NCBI RefSeq assembly: GCF_002022275.1
Contig: NZ_MSDF01000010.1
Coordinates: 44,067 to 108,066 of the forward strand
Direction of reading: 5' to 3'
Origin: Pseudomonas fluorescens
GTDB lineage: Bacteria > Pseudomonadota > Gammaproteobacteria > Pseudomonadales > Pseudomonadaceae
Length of the DNA: 64,000 bases
A program made the translations under genes and the position numbers. Shown one piece after another: positions 53,098-62,645 of the stretch. Every line of letters starts with the position of its first letter. Position 1 is the first letter of the stretch. The notes under the pieces are model-generated. The model was not told the origin of the DNA. It did not search any database and was given only the letters and a program-made list of their open reading frames with translations.

Positions 53098-55662
53098 ATG
53101 TCCTCTCGTTTCAACCGCCGGTCTTCTTCGCCCGTTCTGTCCCTGCTGACCGCCGCCATCCTGTTGGCCAGCGCGCCAGCGATGGCCGCCACCGCCGCCG
53201 AGCCGGTCGCACGCAGCCACGGCAATTACACCTTCAGCATCGAGCAACAGCCGCTGGTGTCGGCGCTGAATGCCTTCTCCGGCGTGACCGGCTGGCAAGT
53301 CGGCCTGCCGGCAGAGCTGGGCCAGGGTGTGTCGTCCCCGGGCGTGCGGGGCGCGTTGTCGCCGGAAAAAGCCCTGGATCGGCTGTTGGTGGGGACCAAC
53401 CTGAGCTATCGCAAACTGGGCAATAACAACATCGTCCTGGAAAAGCGCGCAGCGGGCAGCGTCCTCAACCTGCAACAGGTGACCATCAGCGCCACCCGCA
53501 CCGAGCAGGATGTGGACAGCGTGCCGAGCACCGTCACCGTGCATGATCGCGAGGAACTGGACCGCCAGAACGTGAACACCATTCGCGAGCTGGTGCGTTA
53601 CGAACCAAACGTTTCCGTCGGCGGCGCCGGCACCCGCGCCAGCAATGCGGGCTACAACATTCGCGGCATCGACGGCGACCGCATTCTGACCCAGGTCGAC
53701 GGCGTGGAAGTGCCGGATAACTTCTTCAACGGCCCCTACGCCAAGACCCGGCGCAACTACGTCGACCCGGAAATCGTCAAGCGTGTGGAAATCCTCCGTG
53801 GTCCGGCCTCGGCCCTCTATGGCAGCAGCGCCATCGGCGGCGCCGTGAGCTACTTCACCCTCGACCCGGATGACATCATCAAGCCCGGCCAGGACTACGG
53901 CGCCCGCCTGAAAACCGGCTACAGCTCCGCCGACGACAGCTGGCTGACCTCCGGCACCGTCGCCGGCCGCGTGCAAGACGTCGACGGTTTGTTGCACCTG
54001 AGCCAGCGCAATGGCCACGAAATGGAAGCCTACGACGGCAACAACGCCACCGGCCTGGCCCGCACCGGCGCCAACCCGGAAGATGCGCGCACCACCAACG
54101 TACTGGCCAAACTGGGCTGGAACTACGGCGATGACAACCGCTTGGGCCTGACCTACGAGAAGTTCAAGGACGACCGCGACGTCAACCTGAAAAACGCCGT
54201 GGGCGGCCCGTTCACTGGCGGTCGCGGCTTCAACTTCTACCGCGCGCGTTCGGGTAACGACACCATCACCCGCGAACGTTTCGCCATCGAAAACCGTTTC
54301 GCCCTCGACTCGCCGATTGCCGATCAGATCAAGACCAGCCTCAACTACCAGATCGCCAAGACCGACCAGACCACCGCCGAAATCTATCAGCCATCGCGCC
54401 GTGTCTTGCGCACCCGGGACACGCTGTACGAAGAAAAACAGTGGGTATTCGACGCGCAGTTGGACAAAGCCTTCAGCATCGGCGAAACCGATCACCAGGT
54501 CACTTACGGCACTACGCTCAAGCAACAGAAAGTCACCGGCTCGCGCGAAGGTGCCGCTACTTGCCTGGCCGTCGGCAGTGGTTGCACCGCCATCGGCGCA
54601 CCGAGCCCGTCGGCAAGCGACAGCGTGAAAAAGGCCAGCGACTTCCCGGACCCGACCATCAACACCTATTCGCTGTTCGCCCAGGACCAGATCGCCTGGG
54701 GCAAATGGACCTTCCTGCCGGCGGTGCGCTACGACTACACCCAGCTCAAGCCCAAACTGACCGAGGAGTTCCTCAACACGGTTGACCCGACGCGCATCTA
54801 CGACCACAGCGATTCCGACAAGACCTGGCACCGCGTCACGCCAAAATTCGGCCTGACCTACGCGCTGACCGATAACTACACCTGGTTCGGCCAATACGCC
54901 GAAGGCTTCCGCACGCCGTCGGCCAAAGCCTTGTACGGTCGTTTTGAAAACCTGGATCAGGGCTACACCGTCGAGCCCAACCCGGACCTCAAACCGGAAA
55001 CCAGCAAAGGCATTGAGACCGGCATTCGCGGCAACTTCGACGAAGGCTCGTTCGACATCGCTGTGTTCTACAACAAGTACCGTGACTTCATCGACGAGGA
55101 CGCCTCGGTCGCCGGCGGCACCGTGCAGCAGTTCGAAGCCAACAACATCAAGCACGCCACCATCAAGGGCATCGAAGCCAAAGGCCGTCTGAACCTCGAC
55201 GCATTCGGCGCGCCGCGAGGCCTGTATACCCAGGGTTCGGTGGGCTACACCTATGGCCGCAACGACGACAACGGCGAGCCGCTCAACAGCGTCAACCCGC
55301 TCAAAGGCGTGTTTGGCTTGGGTTACGACCAAGACAATTACGGCGGCCTGGTCAGCTGGACGCTGGTGAAAAAACAGAACCGTGTGGACAGCACCACCTT
55401 CCACGCCCCCGACGGCAGCACCAGTGCGCCGTTCAAGACCCCGGGCTTCGGCGTCGTCGACCTCACCGCCTTCTACAAGGTCACAAACGACGTCACCGTC
55501 AACGGCGGCGTCTACAACCTGACCGACAAGAAGTACTGGAACTGGGATGACGTGCGCAGCTACGACGGCGTGGGTGAAGCCGGTGTCACCGCGCCCGCCA
55601 ACCTCGACCGCCTGACCCAACCGGGTCGCAACTTTGCGATCAACCTGATCTGGGATATCTGA
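53098..55662 (+). CDS. hxuA: TonB-dependent heme/hemoglobin receptor, signal-transducing (HxuA type)
   Basis: An 854-residue outer-membrane receptor. Signal peptide 1-30 (ILLASAPAMA), STN signalling domain about 44-116 (YTFSIEQQPLVSALNAF), plug from about 130 (VTISATRTEQDVDSVPSTVTV, then RVEILRGPASALYGSSAIGGAV), and a 22-strand barrel ending in NFAINLIWDI. The barrel has FRTPS and NPDLKPETSK, versions of the FRAP and NPNL motifs of heme receptors. The STN domain links it to the anti-sigma protein, so bound heme both enters the cell and induces the system. Confidence 0.92.
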   Translation: MSSRFNRRSSSPVLSLLTAAILLASAPAMAATAAEPVARSHGNYTFSIEQQPLVSALNAFSGVTGWQVGLPAELGQGVSSPGVRGALSPEKALDRLLVGTNLSYRKLGNNNIVLEKRAAGSVLNLQQVTISATRTEQDVDSVPSTVTVHDREELDRQNVNTIRELVRYEPNVSVGGAGTRASNAGYNIRGIDGDRILTQVDGVEVPDNFFNGPYAKTRRNYVDPEIVKRVEILRGPASALYGSSAIGGAVSYFTLDPDDIIKPGQDYGARLKTGYSSADDSWLTSGTVAGRVQDVDGLLHLSQRNGHEMEAYDGNNATGLARTGANPEDARTTNVLAKLGWNYGDDNRLGLTYEKFKDDRDVNLKNAVGGPFTGGRGFNFYRARSGNDTITRERFAIENRFALDSPIADQIKTSLNYQIAKTDQTTAEIYQPSRRVLRTRDTLYEEKQWVFDAQLDKAFSIGETDHQVTYGTTLKQQKVTGSREGAATCLAVGSGCTAIGAPSPSASDSVKKASDFPDPTINTYSLFAQDQIAWGKWTFLPAVRYDYTQLKPKLTEEFLNTVDPTRIYDHSDSDKTWHRVTPKFGLTYALTDNYTWFGQYAEGFRTPSAKALYGRFENLDQGYTVEPNPDLKPETSKGIETGIRGNFDEGSFDIAVFYNKYRDFIDEDASVAGGTVQQFEANNIKHATIKGIEAKGRLNLDAFGAPRGLYTQGSVGYTYGRNDDNGEPLNSVNPLKGVFGLGYDQDNYGGLVSWTLVKKQNRVDSTTFHAPDGSTSAPFKTPGFGVVDLTAFYKVTNDVTVNGGVYNLTDKKYWNWDDVRSYDGVGEAGVTAPANLDRLTQPGRNFAINLIWDI

Positions 55663-55672
55663 CCCTGCCCCC

Positions 55673-55713
55673 CTCACCTCGCCTGAATTTCACCGGCGAG
55701 GTGAGGATTTTTT
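55673..55713 (+). terminator. rho-independent terminator after the receptor
   Basis: An 11-base stem CTCACCTCGCC/GGCGAGGTGAG with an 11-base loop, then six T. It implies that heme oxygenase is either separately expressed or read through at low level. Confidence 0.92.
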
Positions 55714-55797
55714 ACTGTGCCGCGTCTTCCTGTTCGTCTAGTTGATAACAGCTCTCTTTAGAGCCACAAGGCGCTACCCTTCTCAAGGACTTTTCCG

Positions 55798-56406
55798 ATG
55801 ACCGCTTCTCCTACCGCAGAACGCCCAAGCCTCCGCTCCCAGCGCCTGAACCAGATCACCCACGAGCCGCACACCAAGCTTGATGCGCTGGTCAAAGCCC
55901 ACGCCCCGTTTGAAACCCAGGCCAATTTCGCCCGCTTCGTGGTCGCGCAGTACCTGTTCCAGTCTGAGCTGGTGGCGCTGTACAACGATGCCGAGCTGAT
56001 AGCGATCGTGCCGGACCTGGCCGAACGTTGCCGCGCCGACGCCGCCAAACTGGACCTGGGCGACCTCGACACCGAAGTGCCTGAACCGGTCGCCGGCGCG
56101 GTGAAAAACCCGAGCAAGGCCGAGGCACTGGGCTGGCTGTTTGTGTCTGAAGGCTCCAAGCTGGGCGCCGCGTTCCTGATCAAGCGTGCCGTGGGCCTGG
56201 GCCTGAGCGAAACGTTTGGCGCGCGTCACCTGGGCGAACCGGCCGGTGGCCGTGCTGAAGGCTGGAAGCGTTTCACCCGTACACTCGACGGCCTGGTATT
56301 CAGTGCCGAAGAAGAGGCTGCTGTGGAAAAAGGTGCGATCGACGCGTTTGTGCGCTTCACCGTGCTGCTGGAACAGGCGTACGCTGACGCCCCTGAACCG
56401 GCGTAA
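55798..56406 (+). CDS. hemO: biliverdin-producing heme oxygenase
   Basis: A 202-residue bacterial heme oxygenase that opens heme to biliverdin, CO and Fe2+. The proximal histidine is H25 in the T-x-x-x-H-x-x-L motif (THEPHTKL). The distal helix region is GWLFVSEGSKLGAAFLIKRA. The downstream placement after a heme receptor indicates use of heme as iron source. It is preceded by a terminator, and no clear Fur box was found in the 85 bases before it. Confidence 0.93.
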   Translation: MTASPTAERPSLRSQRLNQITHEPHTKLDALVKAHAPFETQANFARFVVAQYLFQSELVALYNDAELIAIVPDLAERCRADAAKLDLGDLDTEVPEPVAGAVKNPSKAEALGWLFVSEGSKLGAAFLIKRAVGLGLSETFGARHLGEPAGGRAEGWKRFTRTLDGLVFSAEEEAAVEKGAIDAFVRFTVLLEQAYADAPEPA

Positions 56407-56429
56407 TCACCCGGTAAAAAATGGCTCCA

Positions 56430-56531
56430 TGTGGGAGCTGGCTTGTGTGGGAGCTGGCTTGCCTGCGATAGCATCACCGCGGTGTAACTGATAACCGAGG
56501 CGCTTGCATCGCAGGCAAGCCAGCTCCCACA
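56430..56531. repeat. REPIN with tandem truncated REP copy
   Basis: A 16-base partial REP, TGTGGGAGCTGGCTTG (56430-56445), is followed at once by a full copy starting at 56446, and a right arm ends at 56531. The break falls after GGCTTG, exactly as at 59293. Confidence 0.93.
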
Positions 56532-56583
56532 GGTTGACCCTGTTCCAATCTGACTTTTTGCTGCTCCTTGATTGCACAAAACC

Positions 56584-56985
56584 ATGACCCGCCAAACCCA
56601 ATCCCCCTCGAAAATCGCGCAGATCCTCTTCGGCCTGCTGGCCTATGTCAGCCTGGGTATCGGGCTCGTGGCGATTGTCATCCCGGGTTTGCCCACCACC
56701 GAATTCATCCTGCTCGCCGCCTGGGCCGCCACCAAAAGCTCGCCGCGCCTCAGCGCCTGGCTGGAAAACCACCGCCTCTTCGGGCCGATCCTGTTCAACT
56801 GGCGCAACGGCAAAATCATCGCGCGCCGCGCAAAAGTCAGCGCCACTGTCAGCATGCTGGTGTGTGCCGGTTTGATGCTGGTAATGCTTGATCACGGCTG
56901 GCCGATCTACCTGGCAATCGCCGGGATGAGCCTGGGCAACCTGTGGATCTGGTCACGCCCGGAACGCCTTGCAGCCCCCGTATAA
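56584..56985 (+). CDS. DUF454 (YbaN-family) membrane protein
   Basis: A 133-residue inner-membrane protein of the DUF454/YbaN family. Three hydrophobic segments (about 13-32, 35-55 and 80-120) surround the conserved GLPTTEFILLAAWAATKSSPRL and WLENHRLFGPILFNWR. The ATG at 56584 is chosen; a TTG twelve bases earlier is also possible, and neither has a strong ribosome site. In some bacteria YbaN lies beside heme genes, and the hemO neighbour fits, but its function is unknown. Confidence 0.88.
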   Translation: MTRQTQSPSKIAQILFGLLAYVSLGIGLVAIVIPGLPTTEFILLAAWAATKSSPRLSAWLENHRLFGPILFNWRNGKIIARRAKVSATVSMLVCAGLMLVMLDHGWPIYLAIAGMSLGNLWIWSRPERLAAPV

Positions 56986-57124
56986 CGCTGCCCGTAGTCT
57001 TTTTCCTACCACTCATCGCCTGCCCCTCATGAAACAAATTGCTACGCCGATGTTCCGGACATAGCGCCGAATGGATTTGGCTCGCCCTGCTTGCATACCA
57101 ACAAGTCCAATCGCGAGTGAACCT

Positions 57125-59263
57125 ATGTTCGACACCCTCTCAATCCGCTTGAAAATCGTGCTGCTTTCCGGCCTTTGCCTGGTGGGTGTGATCGCGCTGA
57201 TCATCAGCATCAACCTCTACGAAACAGACCAGAACGATCATCTGATCAGCGATTCAAGCTCGCGAATGCTCACCCACAGTGTGGAAAACCTGTTGCAAGC
57301 CAAGGCTGCCGAACAGGCGGTGCAGTTGCAGAAAACCTTCGGCGAGAACCTGACCGTCGTCACCGCCCTCGCAGACCAGGTCAAAGGGCTGCGGGACACC
57401 GCAGCCAAACGCGGGCTGGAAGCTGCGGCACTGCGTGAAGAACTTAACCAGAGCCTCAAGACCACCTTTGAACGCAACAGCAAGGTGCTGGGCATCTGGC
57501 TGTCGTTCGAACCCAATGGCCTGGACGGCAAGGACAGCGAATTCATCGACGACAAAGCCCGCGTCTCCAACGAAAAGGGCCGTTTCTCCAGCTACTGGAG
57601 CCGCGCCGCGGGCACCGGTTTGAACACCATCATGGTCGAAGACGACCTGACCAAAACCACCCCCAACCTCAGCGGTACGCCCTACAACATCTGGTACACC
57701 TGCCCTCGTGACACCCGCAGCGTTTGCCTGCTCGACCCGTACGCCGATGAAGTGGCCGGCAAATCGGTGCTGATGACCACGATTTCACTGCCCTTGATCG
57801 TGGACGGGAAAGTGATCGGTGTGGTCGGCGTTGACCTGGCCCTCAACACCCTGCAAGCGACGACAGACGCGGCAAAAAAGGAGCTGTTCGACGGCGCGGC
57901 ACACTTGGAGATTTTGTCCAGCACGGGCCTGATTGCAGCCTACAGCGGTGAGCCGGAAAAGGTCGGCAAGAACCTGATCGACACCCTCGGCGCCGAAGGT
58001 AAAGAGATCGTGCAATTGCTCGCCAGCGGCACCTCCATGATCCGCGAACAGGACGACACCATTCGCGCCGTGTACCCGGTCAAGCCGATTGCCGATGCCA
58101 AATCCTGGGGCATCGTGATCAAACTGCCCAAGGCCGTGATGCTGGCGGACACAGTGAAGCTGCAAGGCGTACTCGATAAAGCCCAGGCCACCGGCACACT
58201 CAAGGCCTTGCTGGTCGGCGCCGCTGCCGCCCTGCTCGGCTTGCTGCTGATCTGGCTGACCGCAACCGGCGTCACCCGTCCGATCAATAACGTGGCGGCG
58301 ATGCTGAAAAATATCGCCAGCGGCGAGGGCGACCTCACTCAACGCCTGGCCTACACCAAGAAAGACGAGCTGGGCGAACTGGTGAACTGGTTCAACCGCT
58401 TCCTCGACAAGCTGCAACCGACCATCGCGCAGATCAAGCAAAGCATTACCGAAGCACGCGGCACGGCGGATCAGTCGTCCGCCATCGCGCGCCAGACCAG
58501 CGAAGGCATGCAGGTGCAGTTCCGCGAAATCGATCAGGTGGCGACCGCGTCGAATGAAATGAGCGCCACCGCCCATGAGGTTGCCAACAGCGCCTCCAAC
58601 GCGGCCAACGCGGCGCGCGGGGCGGATCAGTCGGCGCGTGAGGGCATGTCGATCATCGAGCAAAGCACCCGCGACATCACCACCCTCGCCGACGAAGTCA
58701 GCAAGGCCGTGACGGAAGTGGAAGCCCTGGCGGTGAACAGTGAGCAGATTGGCTCAGTGCTGGAAGTGATCCGCAGCATTGCCGAGCAGACCAACCTGCT
58801 GGCCCTCAACGCAGCCATCGAAGCAGCGCGCGCCGGGGAAAGCGGGCGCGGGTTTGCGGTGGTGGCCGACGAAGTACGTAACCTCGCAAAGCGCACTCAG
58901 GACTCAGTGGAAGAAATTCGCCAGGTGATCGAGCGCATCCAGAGCGGCACCCGTGGCGTGGTGGCCACCATGCATTCGAGCCAGCATCAGGCCCAGAGCA
59001 ATGCCGGACAGATCCATCAAGCCGTGCAGGCCCTGGGCAAGATCAGCGACGCCGTGACGGTGATCAGCGACATGAACCTGCAAATCGCCAGCGCCGCCGA
59101 ACAGCAAAGCGCGGTGGCCGAAGAGGTCAACCGCAATGTGTCGGCAATCCGTACCGTGACTGAAACCCTGACGGGCCAGGCCACCGAGTCGGCGGCGATC
59201 AGCAGCCAGTTGAATGCCTTGGCGACCCAGCAGATGAAGCTGATGGATCAGTTCAAGGTGTAA
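57125..59263 (+). CDS. methyl-accepting chemotaxis protein (dCache sensor)
   Basis: A 712-residue chemoreceptor. TM1 is about 9-28, a large periplasmic dCache-type sensor follows (about 30-355), TM2 about 361-382, HAMP, and the signalling domain with [34 protein letters not shown]. The amino-acid dCache signature of the other receptor (RxRPWY, YxD) is absent; instead it has [20 protein letters not shown] and [22 protein letters not shown], so the ligand is different and unknown. It may be read from a FliA-like promoter. Confidence 0.92.
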   Translation: MFDTLSIRLKIVLLSGLCLVGVIALIISINLYETDQNDHLISDSSSRMLTHSVENLLQAKAAEQAVQLQKTFGENLTVVTALADQVKGLRDTAAKRGLEAAALREELNQSLKTTFERNSKVLGIWLSFEPNGLDGKDSEFIDDKARVSNEKGRFSSYWSRAAGTGLNTIMVEDDLTKTTPNLSGTPYNIWYTCPRDTRSVCLLDPYADEVAGKSVLMTTISLPLIVDGKVIGVVGVDLALNTLQATTDAAKKELFDGAAHLEILSSTGLIAAYSGEPEKVGKNLIDTLGAEGKEIVQLLASGTSMIREQDDTIRAVYPVKPIADAKSWGIVIKLPKAVMLADTVKLQGVLDKAQATGTLKALLVGAAAALLGLLLIWLTATGVTRPINNVAAMLKNIASGEGDLTQRLAYTKKDELGELVNWFNRFLDKLQPTIAQIKQSITEARGTADQSSAIARQTSEGMQVQFREIDQVATASNEMSATAHEVANSASNAANAARGADQSAREGMSIIEQSTRDITTLADEVSKAVTEVEALAVNSEQIGSVLEVIRSIAEQTNLLALNAAIEAARAGESGRGFAVVADEVRNLAKRTQDSVEEIRQVIERIQSGTRGVVATMHSSQHQAQSNAGQIHQAVQALGKISDAVTVISDMNLQIASAAEQQSAVAEEVNRNVSAIRTVTETLTGQATESAAISSQLNALATQQMKLMDQFKV

Positions 59264-59292
59264 ACCCACTCCTCCAGGCGCTGTAGATCCCC

Positions 59293-59398
59293 TGTGGGAG
59301 CCGGGCTTGTGTGGGAGCGGGCTTGCCCGCGATGGCGGTGGTCCAGTCACACACTCATTGACGGACAGACCGCTATCGCAGGCAAGCCAGCTCCCACA
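59293..59398. repeat. REPIN with tandem truncated REP copy
   Basis: A 17-base truncated copy TGTGGGAGCCGGGCTTG (59293-59309) directly precedes a full REP beginning at 59310; the inverted right arm ends at 59398. The full copy is of the GCCCGCGAT variant and the right arm of the GCAGGCAAG variant. Confidence 0.93.
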
Positions 59399-59418
59399 GA
59401 GAGCAGATTTGTGCCGGG

Positions 59419-59982
59419 TTACAGACCCGGCCAGGCCTGCACAAACGCCGCCACATCTTCTTTCGCCGCCACACGCGGCGGGTTCTGCGGCGTCCCCAAA
59501 TAAAGGAAGCCAATCACTTCCTCACCCGCCGTCAGCCCCAGGCCCTTGGCAACATGAGCCGAGTAGGACAATTCACCCGTGCGCCACACCGCACCAATCC
59601 CTTGAGCGTACGCCGCCAGCAGAATGCCGTGCGCCGCACAGGCGGCCGCCAGCAACTGCTCGGATTTCGGCACCTTGAAGTGCTCTTGCAGACGGGCAAT
59701 CACCACCACCACCAGCGGCGCGCGCAACGGGCCGTTCTGCGCCTTGTCGATAGCCGCTTGCGGCGCGTCGGCGTCCTGCAAACGCGCAGCTTCGGCCAGC
59801 AGCGTGCCCATCTGCTCACGGGCTGCACCTTCCACGGTAAGGAAACGCCACGGGCGCAACTGGCCGTGGTCAGGCGCGCGCATGGCGGCGGCGAACAGCA
59901 CATCACGCTGCTCCTGGGTCGGCGCCGGTTCCAGCAAACGCGGTACGGAAACACGGTTGAGCAAAGCGTCGAGAGCCTGCAT
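59419..59982 (-). CDS. nitroreductase family protein
   Basis: A 187-residue FMN-dependent NAD(P)H nitroreductase-fold protein of the YdjA-type small group. Recognisable blocks: MRAPDHGQLRPWRFLTVEG near the start (flavin-binding), APLVVVVIARLQEH, and GELSYSAHVAKGLGL...EVIGFLYLGTP. GGAGGT precedes the ATG at 59982. It stands divergent from the di-heme lipoprotein gene. Natural substrate unknown. Confidence 0.92.
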   Translation of the reverse strand: MQALDALLNRVSVPRLLEPAPTQEQRDVLFAAAMRAPDHGQLRPWRFLTVEGAAREQMGTLLAEAARLQDADAPQAAIDKAQNGPLRAPLVVVVIARLQEHFKVPKSEQLLAAACAAHGILLAAYAQGIGAVWRTGELSYSAHVAKGLGLTAGEEVIGFLYLGTPQNPPRVAAKEDVAAFVQAWPGL

Positions 59983-60121
59983 TGGCCACCTCCAGAGAAA
60001 AATGTGCGGCCATTCTAGCGGGAATGAATCGGATACCACCAAACGATAATTGCTCTTATTCAATCCGCCCCGCCCTGTTAGACTTTGCGGCCTTATTTTC
60101 AGCCGCCGTTCAGGAAACTCG

Positions 60122-61549
60122 ATGTTCCGTTCGCTATTTCGCCTGTCTGCAGCATTGCTGGCCTTGAGCCTGGCTGCGTGCGACGACGCCCCGCGCTTCA
60201 CCAAGGCAGAGCCGGGTGAATCACGGGCGGGCGGCGCGACCACGGTGAACAAGCGCGACCAGAACGCATTTTCCCTGCCCTCGGCCAACCTGGCGCCCAC
60301 CCGCCGCCTGGACTTCAGCGTCGGCAACAGTTTCTTTCGCAGCCCCTGGGTGATTGCGCCGTCCACCACCACCGCGCGCGATGGCCTGGGCCCGCTGTTC
60401 AACACCAACGCCTGCCAGAATTGCCATATCAAGGACGGCCGTGGCCACCCGCCATTGCCAGACGCGCCGAACGCCGTGTCGATGCTGGTGCGTCTGTCTA
60501 TCCCGGATACGCCAGCCTTTGCCAAACTTATCGAGCAGGTCGGCGTAGTGCCCGAGCCGGTCTACGGCGGGCAACTGCAAGACATGGCCGTGCCGGGCGT
60601 AGCGCCTGAGGGCAAAGTGCGGGTCGACTACACGCCGGTCAACGTGACCTTCAAGGACGGCACCGTCGTCGAGCTGCGCAAACCTGACCTGCAGATCACC
60701 CAGCTCGGCTACGGCCCGATGCATCCGGATACACTTTTTTCCGCGCGCATCGCCCCGCCGATGATCGGCCTGGGCTTGCTTGAAGCCATCAGCGATGCGG
60801 ATATTCTGCGCAACACCGACCCGAAGACCGCCGATAAAGAAGCCCTCATCGGCCGTGCGAATCAGGTCTGGGATGACGCCCAACAAAAAACCGTCCTCGG
60901 GCGTTTCGGCTGGAAAGCCGGGCAACCCAACCTTAATCAACAAAATGTTCACGCGTTTTCTGGTGATATGGGCCTCACCACGTCCCTGAGACCCTTTGAT
61001 GACTGCACCGACGCCCAAGTCGCCTGCAAACAGGCGCCCAACGGCAACGGCCCCGACGGCGAGCCGGAAGTCAGCGACAACATCCTGCGCCTGGTGCTGT
61101 TCTACACCCGCAACCTCGCCGTGCCGGCGCGCCGTGGCGTCAACACGCCGCAGGTGCTCGCCGGTAAAAACCTGTTCTATCAAGCGGGCTGCCAGGGTTG
61201 CCACAAGCCCTCGTTCACCACGGCTGCCAACGCGGCCGAACCCGAGTTGGCCAACCAGGTGATCCGCCCCTATAGCGACCTGCTGCTGCACGACATGGGC
61301 GATGGGCTGGCGGACCACCGCAGCGAATTCAAGGCCGGTGGCCGCGACTGGCGCACGCCGCCGTTGTGGGGCATCGGCCTGACGCAAACCGTCAGTGGCC
61401 ACACCCAGCTTTTGCATGACGGCCGCGCCCGCAACCTGCTCGAAGCCGTGCTGTGGCACGGCGGCGAAGCGCAAACGGCGCAGCAGCATGTGTTGTCCTT
61501 TAATGCCGAGCAGCGCGCTGCGTTGCTGGCGTTCCTGAATTCTTTATAA
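60122..61549 (+). CDS. di-heme c lipoprotein, thiol oxidoreductase-like (DUF1111)
   Basis: A 475-residue lipoprotein (lipobox SLAAC, C20) with two c-type heme motifs, C98-x-x-C-H102 and C357-x-x-C-H361, of the COG3488 family. The fold is related to bacterial di-heme peroxidases. It heads a three-gene unit with an imelysin-like protein and a DUF1513 protein, which suggests iron or copper handling and electron transfer in the periplasm. The ATG at 60122 is chosen because it starts the lipoprotein signal. An imelysin gene I would expect upstream is absent here. Confidence 0.92.
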   Translation: MFRSLFRLSAALLALSLAACDDAPRFTKAEPGESRAGGATTVNKRDQNAFSLPSANLAPTRRLDFSVGNSFFRSPWVIAPSTTTARDGLGPLFNTNACQNCHIKDGRGHPPLPDAPNAVSMLVRLSIPDTPAFAKLIEQVGVVPEPVYGGQLQDMAVPGVAPEGKVRVDYTPVNVTFKDGTVVELRKPDLQITQLGYGPMHPDTLFSARIAPPMIGLGLLEAISDADILRNTDPKTADKEALIGRANQVWDDAQQKTVLGRFGWKAGQPNLNQQNVHAFSGDMGLTTSLRPFDDCTDAQVACKQAPNGNGPDGEPEVSDNILRLVLFYTRNLAVPARRGVNTPQVLAGKNLFYQAGCQGCHKPSFTTAANAAEPELANQVIRPYSDLLLHDMGDGLADHRSEFKAGGRDWRTPPLWGIGLTQTVSGHTQLLHDGRARNLLEAVLWHGGEAQTAQQHVLSFNAEQRAALLAFLNSL

Positions 61550-61580
61550 GCGTTGCCACAATTACAGAAGGGAGCTCGAC

Positions 61581-62645
61581 ATGTTCCGTCCCAAGTTGTT
61601 GTTCACCAGCCTGGCCGCCCTCGCCCTCGGCGCGTGCTCGCCCCAGGACCCGCAAGCGGTGACCTCGGCGGCCATCGCCAAGCAAGTGATTCTGCCCACT
61701 TATAGCCGCTGGGTTGAAGCCGACCGTCAACTGGCGGTCAGTGCGCTGGCCTACTGCCAGGGCAAGGAGAGCCTGGACACTGCCCGCGCTGACTTCCTCC
61801 ACGCGCAAAAAGCCTGGGCCGAGTTGCAACCGCTGCTGATCGGCCCACTGGCCGAGGGCAACCGTTCGTGGCAGGTGCAGTTCTGGCCGGACAAGAAAAA
61901 CCTCGTGGGGCGCCAGGTCGAACAGCTTGTTACCGCCCAGCCGCAAATCGACGGTGCCGCACTGGCCAAGTCCAGCGTCGTGGTGCAAGGCCTGTCGGCC
62001 TACGAATACATCCTCTACGACGCCAAAACCGACGTCGCCGACGAAGCCCAGAAAGCCCGTTACTGCCCGCTGCTGGTGGCCATTGGCGAACGCCAGAAAA
62101 CCCTGGCTGAAGAGATCCTGGCGAGCTGGAACAGCACCGACGGCATGCTCGCGCAGATGACCAAGTTTCCGAACCAGCGCTACGCCGATTCCCACGAAGC
62201 CATCGCTGATCTCCTGCGCGTGCAGGTAACGGCGCTGGATACCCTGAAGAAAAAGCTCGGCACGCCGATGGGCCGCCAGACCAAGGGCATCCCGCAGCCG
62301 TTCCAGGCCGACGCATGGCGCAGCCAGTCGTCCCTGCAAAGCCTGCAAGCCAGCCTCGCAGCGGCCCAGACCGTGTGGGTCGGCGTCGACAACAAAGGCC
62401 TGCGCGGCCTGTTGCCGGCCGAGCAAAAACCGTTGGCCGACAAAATCGACGCCGCCTACGCCGCGTCCCTGAAACTGTTTGCCAGCAACCAACGCACGTT
62501 GAACGAATTGCTGGCCGACGATGCCGGGCGCCAACAGCTCAACGACCTCTACGACAGCCTCAACGTGGTCCACCGCCTGCACGAAGGCGAGCTGGCCAAG
62601 GCGCTGGGCATCCAACTGGGCTTTAACGCCAACGACGGTGACTGA
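61581..62645 (+). CDS. imelysin-like lipoprotein (peptidase M75 family)
   Basis: A 354-residue lipoprotein (signal ending LGAC, C19) of the imelysin/M75 family, helix-rich proteins of periplasmic iron uptake. The family signature G-x-H-x-x-E reads G137-L-S-A-Y-E142, so the histidine is replaced by serine; the metal-binding role is therefore doubtful. The flanking VVVQGLSAYEYILYD and the Trp-rich N-terminal half remain. It is 31 bases after the di-heme gene and overlaps the next start by one base. Confidence 0.9.
   Translation: MFRPKLLFTSLAALALGACSPQDPQAVTSAAIAKQVILPTYSRWVEADRQLAVSALAYCQGKESLDTARADFLHAQKAWAELQPLLIGPLAEGNRSWQVQFWPDKKNLVGRQVEQLVTAQPQIDGAALAKSSVVVQGLSAYEYILYDAKTDVADEAQKARYCPLLVAIGERQKTLAEEILASWNSTDGMLAQMTKFPNQRYADSHEAIADLLRVQVTALDTLKKKLGTPMGRQTKGIPQPFQADAWRSQSSLQSLQASLAAAQTVWVGVDNKGLRGLLPAEQKPLADKIDAAYAASLKLFASNQRTLNELLADDAGRQQLNDLYDSLNVVHRLHEGELAKALGIQLGFNANDGD

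Noticed and set aside
53056..55677. An 873-codon open frame on the minus strand
   Set aside because: Opposite the heme receptor gene; same codon-bias artefact, low-complexity Val/Ala/Gly product.
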